From assembly GCA_036510575.1 (NCBI GenBank), contig DATCDR010000002.1:1-18458 (forward strand): DNA of 18,458 nt, read 5' to 3'. The notes under the pieces are model-generated. The model was not told the DNA's origin. It did no database searches and was given only the letters and a program-made list of their open reading frames with translations. Numbering within the stretch: position 1 is the first letter of the stretch; every line of letters begins with the position of its first letter. Position numbers and translations under genes: made by a program. Of the stretch, positions 6,990-14,028 are shown one piece after another. The DNA is from DATCDR01 sp036510575. GTDB lineage: Bacteria > Actinomycetota > Acidimicrobiia > Acidimicrobiales > Bog-793.

Positions 6990-7790
6990 CTACGCCCAAT
7001 CGAAATGCTTCAGGACCGCGGTGATGTCGCGCCGCAGTTCGCTCTGTTCAGCGCTGGTCAGCGGGGCCTGGTCGCAATAGGCCGCGACAAACGCCTCCCG
7101 GACGAGCTGACTCGTCGGAGCCCAGTCGTGGTAGCGAGTTCCGAGCAGAACCGTCGCCTTGGCGAGGTCCGCGACCCGTGTGCGGTAGGTCACGTCCTCG
7201 AAGTCGAGGATTGCCGTGATGCTCGCGCCGTCGTGGAGGATGTTGGCGGATCGAAAATCGTTGTGGACGAGTTGCTCGTATCGGATCGGCGGGCCGCCGT
7301 CGATCCGGTGGGGATAGGCCGCCAGAGCGGCGTGGAGCGTCGCCAGCATGTGGCCCGCTTCGGTGACTTTCGCCAGATCGTCGACGTCGAGGAGATCGCC
7401 ATCGACGACGGGATTGACCCCGAGCGAGACGTTGTTCAGCTCGACTCGCAAACGCCCGTCCTTCGCCGGAATTGGAGCGGCGACAGGGATGCCGTTGGCA
7501 TGAAGCCACATGGTGAGAGTTGTCGTATCGGCGAGGCGCTGGAACAGCAACGGGTCGACGGACCATTTCGCGATGAGGCGCCTGTCATCGGTCGTGATCC
7601 AAGCGAGCAGGTTTCCAGCGCTGATGACGAGACGGTCGCAGTCATCAACCGCGATGGCCCAAGTGGCCCAAAGGTTGTCAGCCATCCAGCCGACTGCGGA
7701 AGCAGCATCGGCAAAGCCGAAGCGCTCGGTCAGAGCGCTTGCGGGATCGGCTGATTCCCACAGCATGCTGATTTGAGGCGTGGCCGTCAC
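6990..7790 (-). CDS. Aminoglycoside phosphotransferase-family kinase
   Basis: The 266-aa protein has the APH/choline-kinase fold. K75 in L-I-A-K-W is the ATP-binding lysine, and the Brenner motif H-N-D-F-R-S-A-N (176-183) carries catalytic D178 and metal-binding N183. I-L-D-F-E-D (194-199) matches the second metal site, D196. It should phosphorylate a small hydroxylated molecule. An aminoglycoside is possible, but many members of this family are housekeeping or metabolite kinases, so resistance should not be assumed. The GTG start (7790) lacks a clear ribosome-binding site; an ATG eight codons in is an alternative. The gene starts 10 bases after the stop of the upstream membrane-protein gene, which suggests cotranscription. 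Confidence 0.87.
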   Translation of the reverse strand: MTATPQISMLWESADPASALTERFGFADAASAVGWMADNLWATWAIAVDDCDRLVISAGNLLAWITTDDRRLIAKWSVDPLLFQRLADTTTLTMWLHANGIPVAAPIPAKDGRLRVELNNVSLGVNPVVDGDLLDVDDLAKVTEAGHMLATLHAALAAYPHRIDGGPPIRYEQLVHNDFRSANILHDGASITAILDFEDVTYRTRVADLAKATVLLGTRYHDWAPTSQLVREAFVAAYCDQAPLTSAEQSELRRDITAVLKHFDWA

Positions 7791-7800
7791 GACACAGAAG

Positions 7801-8517
7801 TCAACCAGGTTGGCGACCAGGAGTGCCTTTCACGAGAGTCGCTCGGCCGGGCTCGTCGTGCGTTCGACGAGGGATGCGTCGCACCTGTCGAGTGGCCAGC
7901 CGCGACCCGATGAGACACTCAAGCTCGGGCGAAGCGCCGATGCGAAGCCAAACCCCCTTGCGCATCCTCCAAGGCCACCGAGCAAGCGACGAAACCCAGC
8001 GAATCCGTTTCCCCGATCCATTGAGTCGTTCATCGGAGAAATCAAGTAGGAGCGTCTCGTCCCCTGACTGGTCCAGACCTGGCTCGTCGGGCAGCGAGAC
8101 GAAGCAGTCGGTCTGCCAGGTGAGCCCCGCGTGAAAACGGCGTTCATCTTTTAAGTAGGTGCACGGGCCACCCACGATCGGGTTACCGCTGCGCCTTCCC
8201 AAATTGCCGTCGCGATCGGTGAGCGCCAGTCGGATCGGCGCGACAATATTGAAGAGCGAGCTCTCGCCGCCCGCGTCGCCAACGTTCGTGAAGCCGTAAC
8301 CGAGGGTGAAGCTCGCGCCGGGCTCGATCTCGACCCAAGCGTGCTCCTCCCATAACTCGCCATTGAAGAGCCAACTGATTGCCAACTCCGGTCGGCGACG
8401 GAGCTGGCGCACGATTGGAATGAGAGCGATGAGCGCGACAACAGCCGCTACTCCTGTGACGAGCGTCGCCGCGATCACAGCGATGTCCCAACCGTCGCGC
8501 GCGATCACTGCCGTCAT
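7801..8517 (-). CDS. Hypothetical protein with one N-terminal membrane helix
   Basis: I do not recognise this 238-aa protein. Residues about 12-37 form one hydrophobic helix (A-V-I-A-A-T-L-V-T-G-V-A-A-V-V-A-L-I-A) followed by basic R-Q-L-R-R-R-P, so the rest is probably cytoplasmic or anchored at the membrane by positive-inside logic. The body contains N-V-G-D-A-G-G-E-S-S and N-I-V-A-P-I-R-L, a beta-rich pattern seen in many anchored proteins of unknown function. The C-terminus is very basic. It is first of a likely operon with the phosphotransferase 10 bases downstream, and starts about 250 bases beyond the tRNA-Gly gene. A signal for export is not evident. Confidence 0.6.
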   Translation of the reverse strand: MTAVIARDGWDIAVIAATLVTGVAAVVALIALIPIVRQLRRRPELAISWLFNGELWEEHAWVEIEPGASFTLGYGFTNVGDAGGESSLFNIVAPIRLALTDRDGNLGRRSGNPIVGGPCTYLKDERRFHAGLTWQTDCFVSLPDEPGLDQSGDETLLLDFSDERLNGSGKRIRWVSSLARWPWRMRKGVWLRIGASPELECLIGSRLATRQVRRIPRRTHDEPGRATLVKGTPGRQPG

Positions 8518-8642
8518 TTGACGCCGAGCGTATGCGATCCGATTTCCATCGAACTCCGACAGAAGAGGGAGTACACGACGCCGGATAACCGATCGGTTGG
8601 CGACGCATCGGGAAGCCGCGCGTTTTTGGCCTCGTAAATCTT

Positions 8643-8681
8643 GGGCGCGATTTGGGCGCGATCCGGGCGCGATTGGGCGCG
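8643..8681. repeat. Four phased direct repeats GGGCGCG
   Basis: Copies begin at 8643, 8654, 8665 and 8675, spaced 11, 11 and 10 bp, about one helical turn. Three are followed by A-T. They lie 90-130 bases downstream of the tRNA-Gly 3' end, in the gap between it and the hypothetical membrane gene (8518-8769), which has no other gene. They could be an array of protein-binding sites or a remnant of an integrated element. Confidence 0.75.
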
Positions 8682-8769
8682 TAATCCCAGGTCGTCAGGA
8701 ACACCACCGGTCAGTCACGGTCAAAGCATGAAATCGTTCTGACCAGGGACAACAGAGGAAATTAGAGAG

Positions 8770-8840
8770 AGCGGGCGACGAGAATCGAACTCGCGTTCTC
8801 AGCTTGGGAAGCTGATGTTCTGCCGCTGAACTACGCCCGC
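8770..8840 (-). tRNA. tRNA-Gly (anticodon CCC)
   Basis: The minus strand folds as a standard cloverleaf. The acceptor arm GCGGGCG pairs with CGCCCGC, the D arm starts GTTCAGCGGCAGAAC, the anticodon stem TCAGC/GCTGA encloses loop T-T-C-C-C-A-A with anticodon CCC after U33, and the T arm has loop T-T-C-G-A-T-T. The discriminator is U, as in bacterial tRNA-Gly, and CCA is not encoded. It reads GGG codons. Its 3' end points to the accessory genes at lower coordinates, so it is a plausible attachment site for an integrated element. Confidence 0.96.
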
Positions 8841-8853
8841 TGGTGTGACGTTG

Positions 8854-8859
8854 AGTGTA
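8854..8859 (-). promoter_or_regulatory. Possible -10 box for tRNA-Gly
   Basis: TACACT on the minus strand lies 13 bases before the tRNA 5' end, a usual distance for a -10 element. No good -35 is seen at 17 bp (T-T-T-T-C-C). Confidence 0.4.
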
Positions 8860-8988
8860 CCCAGCTGAGGCAGTCCGGAAAACCCGGCGGGCGCAGATGA
8901 CCTCCCGCCGACGCCGAGGTGCGATCGTGCGGCGGCGATTCTTCGACAAGCCTCTTCAGCTGGGCGGCGAAGGATCGGCCTCTCGCGA

Positions 8989-10626
8989 CTACCTGATGCG
9001 GAGCGGAGTCGCCGAAACCGCGACCGGCGGCGGTACGGCGAGGGCGTGTCGCCAAACCAGGACACGAAAGGGTCCAACGGTGAAGGCTTGGCTGTATGCA
9101 CCGAAGGTGCGAACTGCTCTCGCGGCCGTCACGTCTCGCCAGGGATGTTGAAAGTTGTAGACGAAGAAGTTGAAGCGAACGCCCTTGTACCAGTCGATAG
9201 CCACTTGGCGGATATCAGCGATGAGTAGCTGCGATCCAGCTGGGATCAGCGGGCGGACCTTTGCCGTCCCACCCGTAGCTGCGACGACGAGTGACGACGT
9301 GGGGTAGTCGCCGAGACCACTCGTGAGATGGTGCGCGATGAGAAAGCTGCCCAACTGCTTTGGCAGCTCAGTTGTTGCGGGGCGCTGCAGAACGGTGGCG
9401 AACGCGGTGGTGTACGCGCCGATTGCGACGACGGCGAGCGCGGATCCAAGTAGTGCGGCGACTGGTTTGAGCAACTCGCGGCGGCGGTTGAGCACGCGTT
9501 GACTAATCGTCGTAACTCCCATGCCTGCGAGGATCGACGCGAACACGACCGCAGGTGTGAGGAACGTCGTGTCGGTTAGTCGATTCGTCGGCGACCCGGC
9601 GACGAAAAGCAGCAACGATCCGAGGACGCCGGCGAGCAGCAGATCGTTCAGCCTTGTAGCCCGTTGTTCGGTGTCCTGGCTATCTACCGAGCTGACGGGT
9701 CGTTTGACGCTTCGGTAGATCGCAGCGCCGAGGCCGACAAGTACCGCGGCTGCGCCGAGTAGGTGCGCGACCCGCTCGACGCTGTTGCCATTGGTCACGC
9801 CCGGGAGATCGATGTTGTCGACGCCTAGGAAACCCATCAGCCGGTTCCCGAGTGAGGAGAGGTTCGTCCCGGCGGTGTGCCAACTGAGCGGCACGTTTCG
9901 GTACGCGTAACTGAAGGTCCCGATCGCGGCTGCGATCCACCGCAGGTCGAAGGCGAGTGCCACCGACGCGACACCACACGAGATCGCTGAGAAACCTCGT
10001 CGCCATGTCCGGTCCCGGAGTCCCCAGAGGATGCCGGCGATCAAGCAGGGCGCGACGCCAATGGCAAGCGCGACGAGGTCGCCGAGCAGGGCGAGCGAGA
10101 GAAATATCACGGCGACCACCCAGGACCACCCGAACGCTCGCCGGGTGATGAGCCAATAGGCAACGAGCGACCACAGTGTGGTGCCGACGTGCCAAGGTCC
10201 TTGAAAGAGGTAGTACGCGAAATCCGGAGATGGAAGCGCGAGCAGGAGTGCGACCGCGATGGCGCCTGGGATCCAGGCTCGGCTCCGTGAGCAGGATCGG
10301 ACGAACGCGATCGCGACAATTACCACACAGGTCGCGAGGAGTGCGGGAATTACAAAGAGCAAGTTGTAGTTCAACCCGGCGATTGCGACCCCAAGCGCGT
10401 AGAACACAGCGTCGATAGTCCAAAACGAGTCCAGCGAGAGCAGCCAGTGATGGAGCAGCACGCTGCCGTGCACCATCGCGTCACCTTCGAGAAGGACCGT
10501 CGCGTTGTCGGCCGTTCTTGGAACCGTGTGTACCGCCGCAAGCGTAAACAGCGTTAGCAAGACGAGGGCGACAGCGATCCAGAGGGAGCCTCGCTTTACG
10601 ACGCTCGCGAGCGCGGGCTGCTCCAT
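8989..10626 (-). CDS. Polytopic membrane protein, possibly GT-C glycosyltransferase-like
   Basis: The 545-aa protein has around ten hydrophobic helices: the first at about residues 15-33, then a loop with E-G-D-A-M-V-H-G, a long helical core to about 405, and a soluble C-terminal domain of about 120 residues ending near G-P-F-R-V-L-V-W-R. Early acidic residues in the first loop, many helices and an extracytoplasmic C-terminal part are reminiscent of GT-C-type lipid-linked sugar transferases. I see no decisive motif, so this is only a possibility. A G-G-G-G-G run lies 11 bases before the ATG. The C-terminal pattern P-W-x-x-V ... G-x-F-R-V-L-x-W recurs in the broken membrane gene at 12682-12862. 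Confidence 0.75.
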   Translation of the reverse strand: MEQPALASVVKRGSLWIAVALVLLTLFTLAAVHTVPRTADNATVLLEGDAMVHGSVLLHHWLLSLDSFWTIDAVFYALGVAIAGLNYNLLFVIPALLATCVVIVAIAFVRSCSRSRAWIPGAIAVALLLALPSPDFAYYLFQGPWHVGTTLWSLVAYWLITRRAFGWSWVVAVIFLSLALLGDLVALAIGVAPCLIAGILWGLRDRTWRRGFSAISCGVASVALAFDLRWIAAAIGTFSYAYRNVPLSWHTAGTNLSSLGNRLMGFLGVDNIDLPGVTNGNSVERVAHLLGAAAVLVGLGAAIYRSVKRPVSSVDSQDTEQRATRLNDLLLAGVLGSLLLFVAGSPTNRLTDTTFLTPAVVFASILAGMGVTTISQRVLNRRRELLKPVAALLGSALAVVAIGAYTTAFATVLQRPATTELPKQLGSFLIAHHLTSGLGDYPTSSLVVAATGGTAKVRPLIPAGSQLLIADIRQVAIDWYKGVRFNFFVYNFQHPWRDVTAARAVRTFGAYSQAFTVGPFRVLVWRHALAVPPPVAVSATPLRIR

Positions 10627-10990
10627 CGGCAGGCTTGCCCCCTAAATGTACCGGAGATGCCCGCGAACTAGGTGCGCCGGGCGATCGTTGTCGAGACAAC
10701 GTACCGCTGCAGTGGGCTAAGTACGGGATGTGACGCGGAAAGACCTCCGCCGCCGTCCCCGGGCGCTCCGATCTTGATCGCCGAGGTCGTGGAATCGCGC
10801 TCTAGACAAAGCGGCATCACCTACGTGGTATTTGAACAGGATTGCCCCATCTCGGGTACTTGGACGGTCCCGGTGCGGCGATTCTTCGCCCGGGTCACAG
10901 CCGTTGTGCCGTCGCGGCTTGGGGTGCCCGACCCTTGCCCGTTTTGGAAGTCGCGGCGCGATGCTGCTGCCTGTAACGTGCGAGTTCGAG
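10627..10990. other. Divergent intergenic region upstream of dcd
   Basis: This 364-bp gap separates the minus-strand membrane gene from dcd. Open frames here have atypical composition and no recognisable domain. TTGTC-GA-GACAA (10688-10699) is a short palindrome. Promoters for both flanking genes must lie here, but none is clear. Confidence 0.4.
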
Positions 10991-11554
10991 ATGATCCTCT
11001 CTGACCACTCCATACGCGAAGAGGTCGCAGCCGGCCGGATTGTCATCGACCCATTCGACCCGACCTGCGTCCAGCCGTCCTCGGTCGATCTCCACGTTGA
11101 CGGGTTGTTCCGTGTCTTTCGGAATCACTCGCTGCAGGTGATCGACGTGAAAGAGCAGCAAGAGTCGCTGACGGAGTTAGTCGAGATAGCAGATGGAGAG
11201 GCGTTCATCCTGCATCCCGGTGAGTTCGTGCTCGGCTCGACGCTCGAGCGGGTCGCACTGCCGGGGGATCTGGTTGGTCGCCTGGAGGGCAAGTCGAGTC
11301 TTGGCCGTCTCGGGCTTCTCATTCACACCACGGCTGGATTTGTTGACCCGGGTTTTGACGGCTACCTCACATTGGAGTTCTCCAACGTCGCGAACCTGCC
11401 GATCACGGTCTATCCGGGAATGAAAATCGGCCAGATCAGCTTCTTGAAGATGACCTCCCCAGCCGATGTGCCGTATGGCTCGAGCGCCTTGGGCTCGAAG
11501 TATCAGGGTCAACGCGGACCAACGCCGAGTCGATTCTTCGAGAACTTCAAGTAA
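10991..11554 (+). CDS. dcd: dCTP deaminase, actinobacterial (dUTP-forming or bifunctional) type
   Basis: Starting at ATG 10991 the product is 187 aa beginning M-I-L-S-D-H-S-I, the conserved dCTP deaminase start; longer in-frame extensions are spurious. It has the trimeric dUTPase fold motifs: G-K-S-S-L-G-R (100-106), H-T-T-A-G-F-V-D-P-G-F-D-G (112-124), the catalytic glutamate in L-T-L-E-F (E129) and the C-terminal nucleotide lid G-S-K-Y-Q-G-Q-R-G-P-T-P-S-R (168-181). The enzyme converts dCTP to dUTP for thymidylate synthesis. The A-G-F-V-D-P-G-F segment resembles mycobacterial and archaeal forms that also hydrolyse dUTP to dUMP, so bifunctionality is likely but unproven. It is followed by a hairpin and then a broken membrane gene. 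Confidence 0.96.
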   Translation: MILSDHSIREEVAAGRIVIDPFDPTCVQPSSVDLHVDGLFRVFRNHSLQVIDVKEQQESLTELVEIADGEAFILHPGEFVLGSTLERVALPGDLVGRLEGKSSLGRLGLLIHTTAGFVDPGFDGYLTLEFSNVANLPITVYPGMKIGQISFLKMTSPADVPYGSSALGSKYQGQRGPTPSRFFENFK

Positions 11555-11563
11555 GCCGAGACG

Positions 11564-11590
11564 GGTCGCTCCTCCTGGCAGGAGGCGACC
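11564..11590 (+). terminator. Hairpin after dcd, possible terminator
   Basis: GGTCG-CT-CCTCC pairs with GGAGG-CGACC around a TGGCA loop, giving 10 pairs with a two-base bulge, 10 bases after the dcd stop. No T-run follows, so it would be a non-canonical terminator, common in high-GC genomes. Confidence 0.55.
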
Positions 11591-11747
11591 ACGCGACCGA
11601 AATTCGGTTGCGTACTGCGGTAATCGACTGCTCGAGCGCAGTTGAATCGGCGTGGGTGACGGAGCGCCCGTTCCAGCGTGACTCTCCACCAGCCACAAGA
11701 ATCCGTGGCCGCTCGGCGCGTCTCTCCGAGCTGTTGATGAGCATCTC

Positions 11748-12350
11748 TTGGGCGCTGTCGGGCTTCGTCGCTTTCTGACGACAGGTTGGTACGGTTTGCC
11801 ATGGCCTCGCTTGCACGTGTGCCGATGGCCAGCGGCTTCTCGCGGTTGTGGGCGCGGCTCTCACGCGGCGACCGCGTGGGACTCGGCGGTCCTGGTCGGG
11901 TCCGCGATTCTGTTCTACGTGCCGCTATCGATAGCGGGCCATCCACTTATCCCCGGCGACGATCTCACCCAGAACTACCCACTGCGCGTGCTCAGCGGAT
12001 CTCTGATCCATTCGGGCCACTTCCCGACATGGGATCCGTTCATCTGGAGCGGCACGCCGCTCCTTGCCGGTTGGAATGCTGGCTCGCTCTACCCCGGCAC
12101 GTGGCTCTTCGCGCTACTTCCGGGCGTCGCCGCATGGACGATGAATCTTGTTTCGGTGTCGGTAGTAGCGGGCGTCGGTGTCTTCGTTCTGCTTCGGGTG
12201 CTTCGTTGCGGACCGCTTGGAGCGACCCTTGGAGGGCTCTGCTTCACCTACACCGGCTTCATGTCCGGACAGCTCGAGCACATCGGCCTCGTCGAGGGGT
12301 CCGGCTACATGGCTTGGATGATCGTCGCGGTCGAGCTCCTCGTTGCTGCG
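11748..12350 (+). pseudogene. Broken YfhO/GT-C-like membrane protein, N-terminal part
   Basis: The plus-strand frame encodes several hydrophobic helices beginning S-A-V-L-V-G-S-A-I-L-F-Y-V-P-L-S. A loop follows with P-G-D-D-L-T-Q-N-Y-P-L-R, P-T-W-D-P-F-I-W-S-G-T-P-L-L and N-A-G-S-L-Y-P, the pattern of YfhO-like and related lipid-linked sugar transferases (N-Q-Y-P-L-R and W-N-P-x-x-x-x-G-x-P-L). Similarity stops in V-E-L-L-V-A-A-R at about 12350, where sequence of an opposite-strand IS3-type transposase begins. The start is unclear: TTG 11748 or GTG 11817 in this frame. A plausible N-terminus (M-A-S-G-F-S-R-L-W-A-R-L) sits in another frame at 11825, hinting at a frameshift near 11870. About two thirds of the gene is missing. 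Confidence 0.8.
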
Positions 12351-12681
12351 AGAAGTGCACGCACAGCTTCTCCTGCTCTTCGACGGTGCGGCGAAGCCGC
12401 AGCAGCTCGGCGCGTTCGGCAGGGCTGAGCGGCTCGTCGGTTGTTCCAGCTATGGTCTCCAATCTGCGACGCTCGTCACGCACCCATTTGCTGAGCGAGT
12501 TCTCGAGCACTGAGAGCTCCGAGGCCACCTCGTGAACGCTTCGACCCGTGTCGATCACGCGATGTGCCGCTTCGATCCTGAACTCGAGGGTGAACTTCCT
12601 TCTGGTAGCTCCCATGGGGACATCCTTTCAGTCGACGCCTGCGTCGGCTTGTTGGGTGTCCACTTCTTCTGGGGAATCTCA
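12351..12681 (-). mobile_element. IS3-family insertion sequence remnant (5' end only)
   Basis: The minus strand reads T-G-A-G-A-T-T-C-C-C-C-A-G from 12681, a TG-starting terminus as in IS3-family ends, then 60 bases later the orfA start. The inner boundary lies around 12350-12366, where orfA similarity ends. orfB (the DDE catalytic part) and the distal inverted repeat are absent, so the copy is inactive. Confidence 0.75.
12364..12615 (-). pseudogene. IS3-family transposase OrfA, truncated
   Basis: The first 84 codons give M-G-A-T-R-R-K-F-T-L-E-F-R-I-E-A-A-H-R-V, the start of IS3-type OrfA. The helix-turn-helix follows (S-V-H-E-V-A-S-E-L-S-V-L-E-N-S-L-S-K-W-V), then the start of the leucine zipper (L-L-R-L-R-R-T-V-E-E-Q-E-K). 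The normal continuation (F-L-K-K-A-A-A-F-F-A-like) is replaced by unrelated residues read through the membrane gene. OrfA normally binds the IS ends and frameshifts into OrfB; here OrfB is missing. The ATG at 12615 follows an A-A-A-G-G-A at 7 bases. Confidence 0.85.
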
Positions 12682-12862
12682 CTATGACCTCGCTCGTCCA
12701 TGGCACGGTGTTGACACCGTGTCGACGATCGCTACCTACGGGGTCCCCGCGCATACCTATGCGTTCGGCACCTACCGAGTTCTTGAGTGGGCATCAGATA
12801 TCCGCGTCGTGAGTCCGCCGTCGACATCGGGCCTGCCGATCCGGATCGCGATGGCACGGTAG
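12682..12862 (+). pseudogene. C-terminal remnant of the broken membrane protein
   Basis: Directly beyond the IS end the plus strand continues in one frame to TAG at 12860-12862. It encodes about 59 residues: Y-D-L-A-R-P-W-H-G-V-D, then Y-A-F-G-T-Y-R-V-L-E-W. This matches the C-terminal pattern of the intact membrane protein at 8989-10626 (Y-x-x-x-x-P-W-x-x-V and G-P-F-R-V-L-V-W). It fits the 3' end of the gene whose 5' part lies at 11748-12350. No start of its own is apparent. Confidence 0.6.
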
Positions 12863-12944
12863 CGACGAGCTGAGCGATCCTCGTGAAGCGCAAGTACCAA
12901 GTCGAACATGCTGAGGTCGCGTCGCTCGAAGGGCGTTGGAAGTA

Positions 12945-12977
12945 GAAGACCCCTTGGCATAATGCCAAGGGGTCTTC
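12945..12977. terminator. Strong bidirectional terminator
   Basis: A perfect 16-bp inverted repeat, GAAGACCCCTTGGCAT and its complement (12962-12977), surrounds a single A, so the hairpin is near-perfect. It lies 40 bases downstream of the P-II gene stop and 80 bases after the membrane-gene remnant on the other strand, and can serve both. Confidence 0.9.
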
Positions 12978-13016
12978 ATCGGTCTCCACGAGCCGGGTGA
13001 GCTCGTCTCCTCAATC

Positions 13017-13355
13017 TCAGAGGGCGTCGGAGCCGCGCTCGCCAGTCCTTATTCGGACGACATCTTCGACTGGCAGGATCCACACCTTGCCGTCGCCGAT
13101 GCGTCCTGTCTGGGCAGTCTCCAAGATCTTGTCGACTACCGACTGCGCCTGATCGTCCTCAACGAGGACCTCGATCTGAACCTTCGGCACGAGATCGACG
13201 GTGTATTCAGCACCGCGATAGGTCTCGGTGTGTCCGCCTTGGCGGCCGAATCCGGAAACCTCTCCCATGGTAAGCCCCTGAATGCCAATCGAGGTGAGTC
13301 CTTCCTTTACCTCGTCAAGCTTGAACGGCTTGATGACTGCGATGACGATCTTCAT
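13017..13355 (-). CDS. glnB: Nitrogen regulatory protein P-II
   Basis: The 112-aa protein is a complete P-II signal protein: M-K-I-V-I-A-V-I-K-P-F-K-L at the N-terminus, and the T-loop with Q39 and Y-R-G-A-E-Y51 (Y51 is the site uridylylated in proteobacteria and adenylylated in actinobacteria). K58 follows in V-P-K, and the signature T-G-R-I-G-D-G-K-V-W-I-L-P-V lies near 83-96. It binds ATP/ADP and 2-oxoglutarate as a trimer and reports nitrogen status to AmtB, GlnE/GlnD-type enzymes or regulators. AAGGAG lies 7 bases before the ATG. No amtB or glnD is adjacent, unlike the common amtB-glnK-glnD order. glnB and glnK cannot be distinguished by sequence alone; transcription ends at the hairpin at 12945. 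Confidence 0.95.
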   Translation of the reverse strand: MKIVIAVIKPFKLDEVKEGLTSIGIQGLTMGEVSGFGRQGGHTETYRGAEYTVDLVPKVQIEVLVEDDQAQSVVDKILETAQTGRIGDGKVWILPVEDVVRIRTGERGSDAL

Positions 13356-13570
13356 GCATCCGCTCCTTGGGCCCGCATGCCGCTAAGCATGCCACTTCGA
13401 ACAGCTAATTGGCGAGGTACTGCCGCTTCGTACCGGGTTGCCGAAGCGCCCTTTTTCGTCACGGCGTTGAGGTGCGTACCCGAGAGGCTGAACAGGCCGA
13501 CAACTGGCGCGGTGGTTCGCCGCGAGGCGTTGTCTCGTAGGCCTTGACCATTCGGATAGGGGAAGTACAT
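13352..13570 (-). CDS. Possible small ORF coupled to glnB
   Basis: A 72-codon frame starts with ATG 13570 after a very good ribosome-binding site (G-G-G-A-G-G-A-G, 5 bases upstream). Its TGA overlaps the glnB ATG (ATGA), the classic sign of translational coupling. The product is basic (about ten Arg/Lys against three Asp/Glu), has no recognised domain and shows mixed codon use. It may be a real small protein, a leader peptide driving glnB translation, or chance. The ribosome-binding site and overlap argue for expression; composition argues against a folded protein. Confidence 0.35.
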   Translation of the reverse strand: MYFPYPNGQGLRDNASRRTTAPVVGLFSLSGTHLNAVTKKGASATRYEAAVPRQLAVRSGMLSGMRAQGADA

Positions 13571-14028
13571 TCAGTCTCCTCCCGTCGGACCAGACCACTG
13601 GCGGCATCGGTCGACAGGCGAACGTTACGAAGCGAGCATTTCGGAACTGTGGCCTCGCCGAGAACGCTGCGTTACCGCGTTGTGAACGGAGTGTAACGAG
13701 GCTGCTGGAGCGCCATTTCCTGCCAGATTCGGGCATTGTGTACCTCGTTTCAGGCGACGAGATCGATACGCCCGGCTTTGGCCGGCTTCAGGCTCTCTTG
13801 CTGTCGATGTTCGGCGCCGCCGCGAGGTCGCACCCTTGCTGTCCATTGCGCTTTGACAGGCGCACGACTGCGCCTCGAAGCCGATCGCCTACCGCTGCTA
13901 TCTAGAGAGTTCGGATACGGGGTGGCCCGCGCAATCGAGGACGAGCGGGCCGAGGAGTCGCAAGTGATTTAACGCGCAGTTGACTGGCCCGGCACCGACT
14001 GTTCACAACGGATCCGTAGTGTGAGGTC
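13571..14028. other. Divergent intergenic region, P-II and ACT-domain genes
   Basis: These 458 bases lie upstream of the glnB transcript and of the plus-strand ACT gene. A plus-strand frame without a start codon (about 13618-13905) has no recognised similarity. I see no RNA gene. Promoters and nitrogen-control sites are expected here, but none is recognisable. Confidence 0.4.

Noticed and set aside
6318..7754. 478-aa plus-strand frame
   Set aside because: It is antisense to two genes with clear motifs (inositol monophosphatase and phosphotransferase families). Its length is due only to high GC.
8183..8707. 174-aa minus-strand frame upstream of the one-helix membrane protein
   Set aside because: Its N-terminal part is a translation of the GGGCGCG repeats and the rest is a shadow of the membrane gene.
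10672..11004. 110-aa plus-strand frame before dcd
   Set aside because: It runs into the dcd start in another frame, with odd composition and no domain or ribosome-binding site.
13618..13905. Plus-strand open frame with stretches such as L-L-E-R-H-F-L-P-D-S-G
   Set aside because: There is no start codon with a ribosome-binding site, it is cysteine- and arginine-rich at the end, and no family is recognised.
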